A stretch of DNA of 6,542 nt from Lachnospiraceae bacterium (lineage in GTDB: Bacteria > Bacillota > Clostridia > Lachnospirales > Lachnospiraceae), in assembly GCA_021199405.1 (NCBI GenBank), contig JAJQID010000277.1, positions 1 to 6,542 of the forward strand. Direction: 5' to 3'. Position 1 is the first letter of the stretch. Every line of letters begins with the position of its first letter. Positions 5,839 to 6,542 of the stretch are shown one piece after another. The position numbers were made by a program, and so were the translations under genes. The notes below the pieces were generated by a model that saw only the letters and a list, made by a program, of their open reading frames with translations, was not told the DNA's origin and ran no database searches.

Positions 5839-6542
5839 TTACAGCCCGTGTCCCTTTGCCCGAATCACATTGACTACCTGATCCACGTATCTGCGGCACT
5901 CCTCTTCACTTTCCGCTTCCACCATAACCCTGATCAAAGGCTCTGTTCCGGACTCTCTTACCAGAATCCGACCGGTATCTCCCAGCTGATCCGCCACTTT
6001 CTTTACGGCATTCTGGACATCCGGATCCGCCTGGGCTTCTTTCTTATCCTTCACCTTCACATTCACCAGCACCTGCGGATAAATGGTCAGCGGCTCCGCC
6101 AGCCTGCTCATGGGAACCTTTCTGGCCAGCATTGCCTCCATCAGCTTGAGGCTGGTCAGGATTCCATCCCCGGTGGATGCATATTTTGAGAAAATAATAT
6201 GCCCGGACTGCTCTCCGCCGATACGGCATCCGTGCTGAGACATATATTCATATACATATTTATCTCCCACAGCAGTCTTCGCATAACCGATACCGGCCTC
6301 GTCAAAGGCCTTATACAAACCGAAATTGGACATGACTGTGGTAACCACCGTATTGGGATTCAGCTTTCCCCGTTCCTTCATATAATTTGCGTAAATATAA
6401 AGGATATGGTCGCCTGTGATGACCTGCCCCTTCTCATCCACACACAGACATCTGTCAGCGTCTCCATCGTAGGCAAAGCCCACGTCCAGCCCATTCTCCA
6501 CCACAAATTTCTGCAGCCCCTCAATATGAGTAGAGCCAGCAT
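5839..6542 (-). CDS. glmM: Phosphoglucosamine mutase GlmM, C-terminal 233 residues (5' partial)
   Basis: GlmM converts glucosamine-6-phosphate to glucosamine-1-phosphate in the cytosol, on the route to UDP-GlcNAc and peptidoglycan. The frame is open to the window edge (first complete residues AGSTHIEGLQKF, typical just before the metal site), so an internal GTG at 6502-6504 is not the start. A full protein is about 450 residues; the N-terminal half with the catalytic phosphoserine loop is outside. Visible, in fragment numbering, are the Mg2+ loop DGDADR (Asp25, Asp27, Asp29), the sugar-binding GGEQSGH (around 108-114), the STGDGIL segment near 122-128, and the phosphate-binding RESGTEPLIRV (about 195-205). 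VVTTVMSNFGLYKA and the GEQSGHIIF context favour GlmM over phosphomannomutase or phosphoglucomutase. The stop is TAA at 5839-5841. No strong terminator and no glmS ribozyme or glmS gene follows within the window. Confidence 0.94.
   Translation of the reverse strand, partial: AGSTHIEGLQKFVVENGLDVGFAYDGDADRCLCVDEKGQVITGDHILYIYANYMKERGKLNPNTVVTTVMSNFGLYKAFDEAGIGYAKTAVGDKYVYEYMSQHGCRIGGEQSGHIIFSKYASTGDGILTSLKLMEAMLARKVPMSRLAEPLTIYPQVLVNVKVKDKKEAQADPDVQNAVKKVADQLGDTGRILVRESGTEPLIRVMVEAESEEECRRYVDQVVNVIRAKGHGL

Noticed and set aside
5809..6189. 126-codon plus-strand frame over the end of glmM
   Set aside because: It is antisense to the conserved GlmM C-terminal domain and its translation resembles nothing.

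Overview
The window looks like chromosome from a low-to-mid-GC anaerobic Firmicute, most likely a gut Clostridia member of the Lachnospiraceae type. This is inferred from gene content: a giant 2-hydroxyacyl-CoA dehydratase/activase-family protein, an aldo/keto reductase carrying ferredoxin-type clusters, a KtrAB potassium system, strong purine-rich ribosome binding sites, and GlmM of Gram-positive type. No 16S or other species marker is present, so the assignment is only approximate.

Layout: 1-1569 (+) is the C-terminal 522 residues of a 2-hydroxyglutaryl-CoA dehydratase/activase-related protein whose start lies before the window. A convergent gap (1570-1854) follows and is dominated by a 152-nt composite palindrome (1586-1737) with perfect 25-bp ends. 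The rest of that gap, 1738-1854, is AT-rich with nothing else I can support. Everything downstream is on the minus strand. In transcription order, from high to low coordinates, it holds: the C-terminal half of glmM (5839-6542, running off the window); a spacer (5625-5838) with a good sigma-A-type promoter; a 73-residue protein of unknown function (5403-5624) with its own intrinsic terminator (5314-5355); a promoter (5246-5274) and about 90-nt leader; ktrB (3769-5148) and ktrA (3030-3683) as a two-gene operon; an 11-bp stem-loop that may end that operon (2975-3022); and an aldo/keto reductase with two [4Fe-4S] motifs (1855-2892).

The genes form separate transcription units rather than one pathway. 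KtrB is the membrane pore and KtrA its nucleotide-binding gating ring, together a K+ uptake system. GlmM supplies glucosamine-1-phosphate for peptidoglycan. The dehydratase-related protein and the Fe-S aldo/keto reductase both suggest anaerobic, ferredoxin-linked redox metabolism, but they are convergent and separated by the palindrome, so no shared pathway is implied.

I do not see a clear new multi-gene system. The most unexplained structure is the 152-nt palindrome. The 73-residue gene, with its own promoter and terminator, is the second item worth following up.
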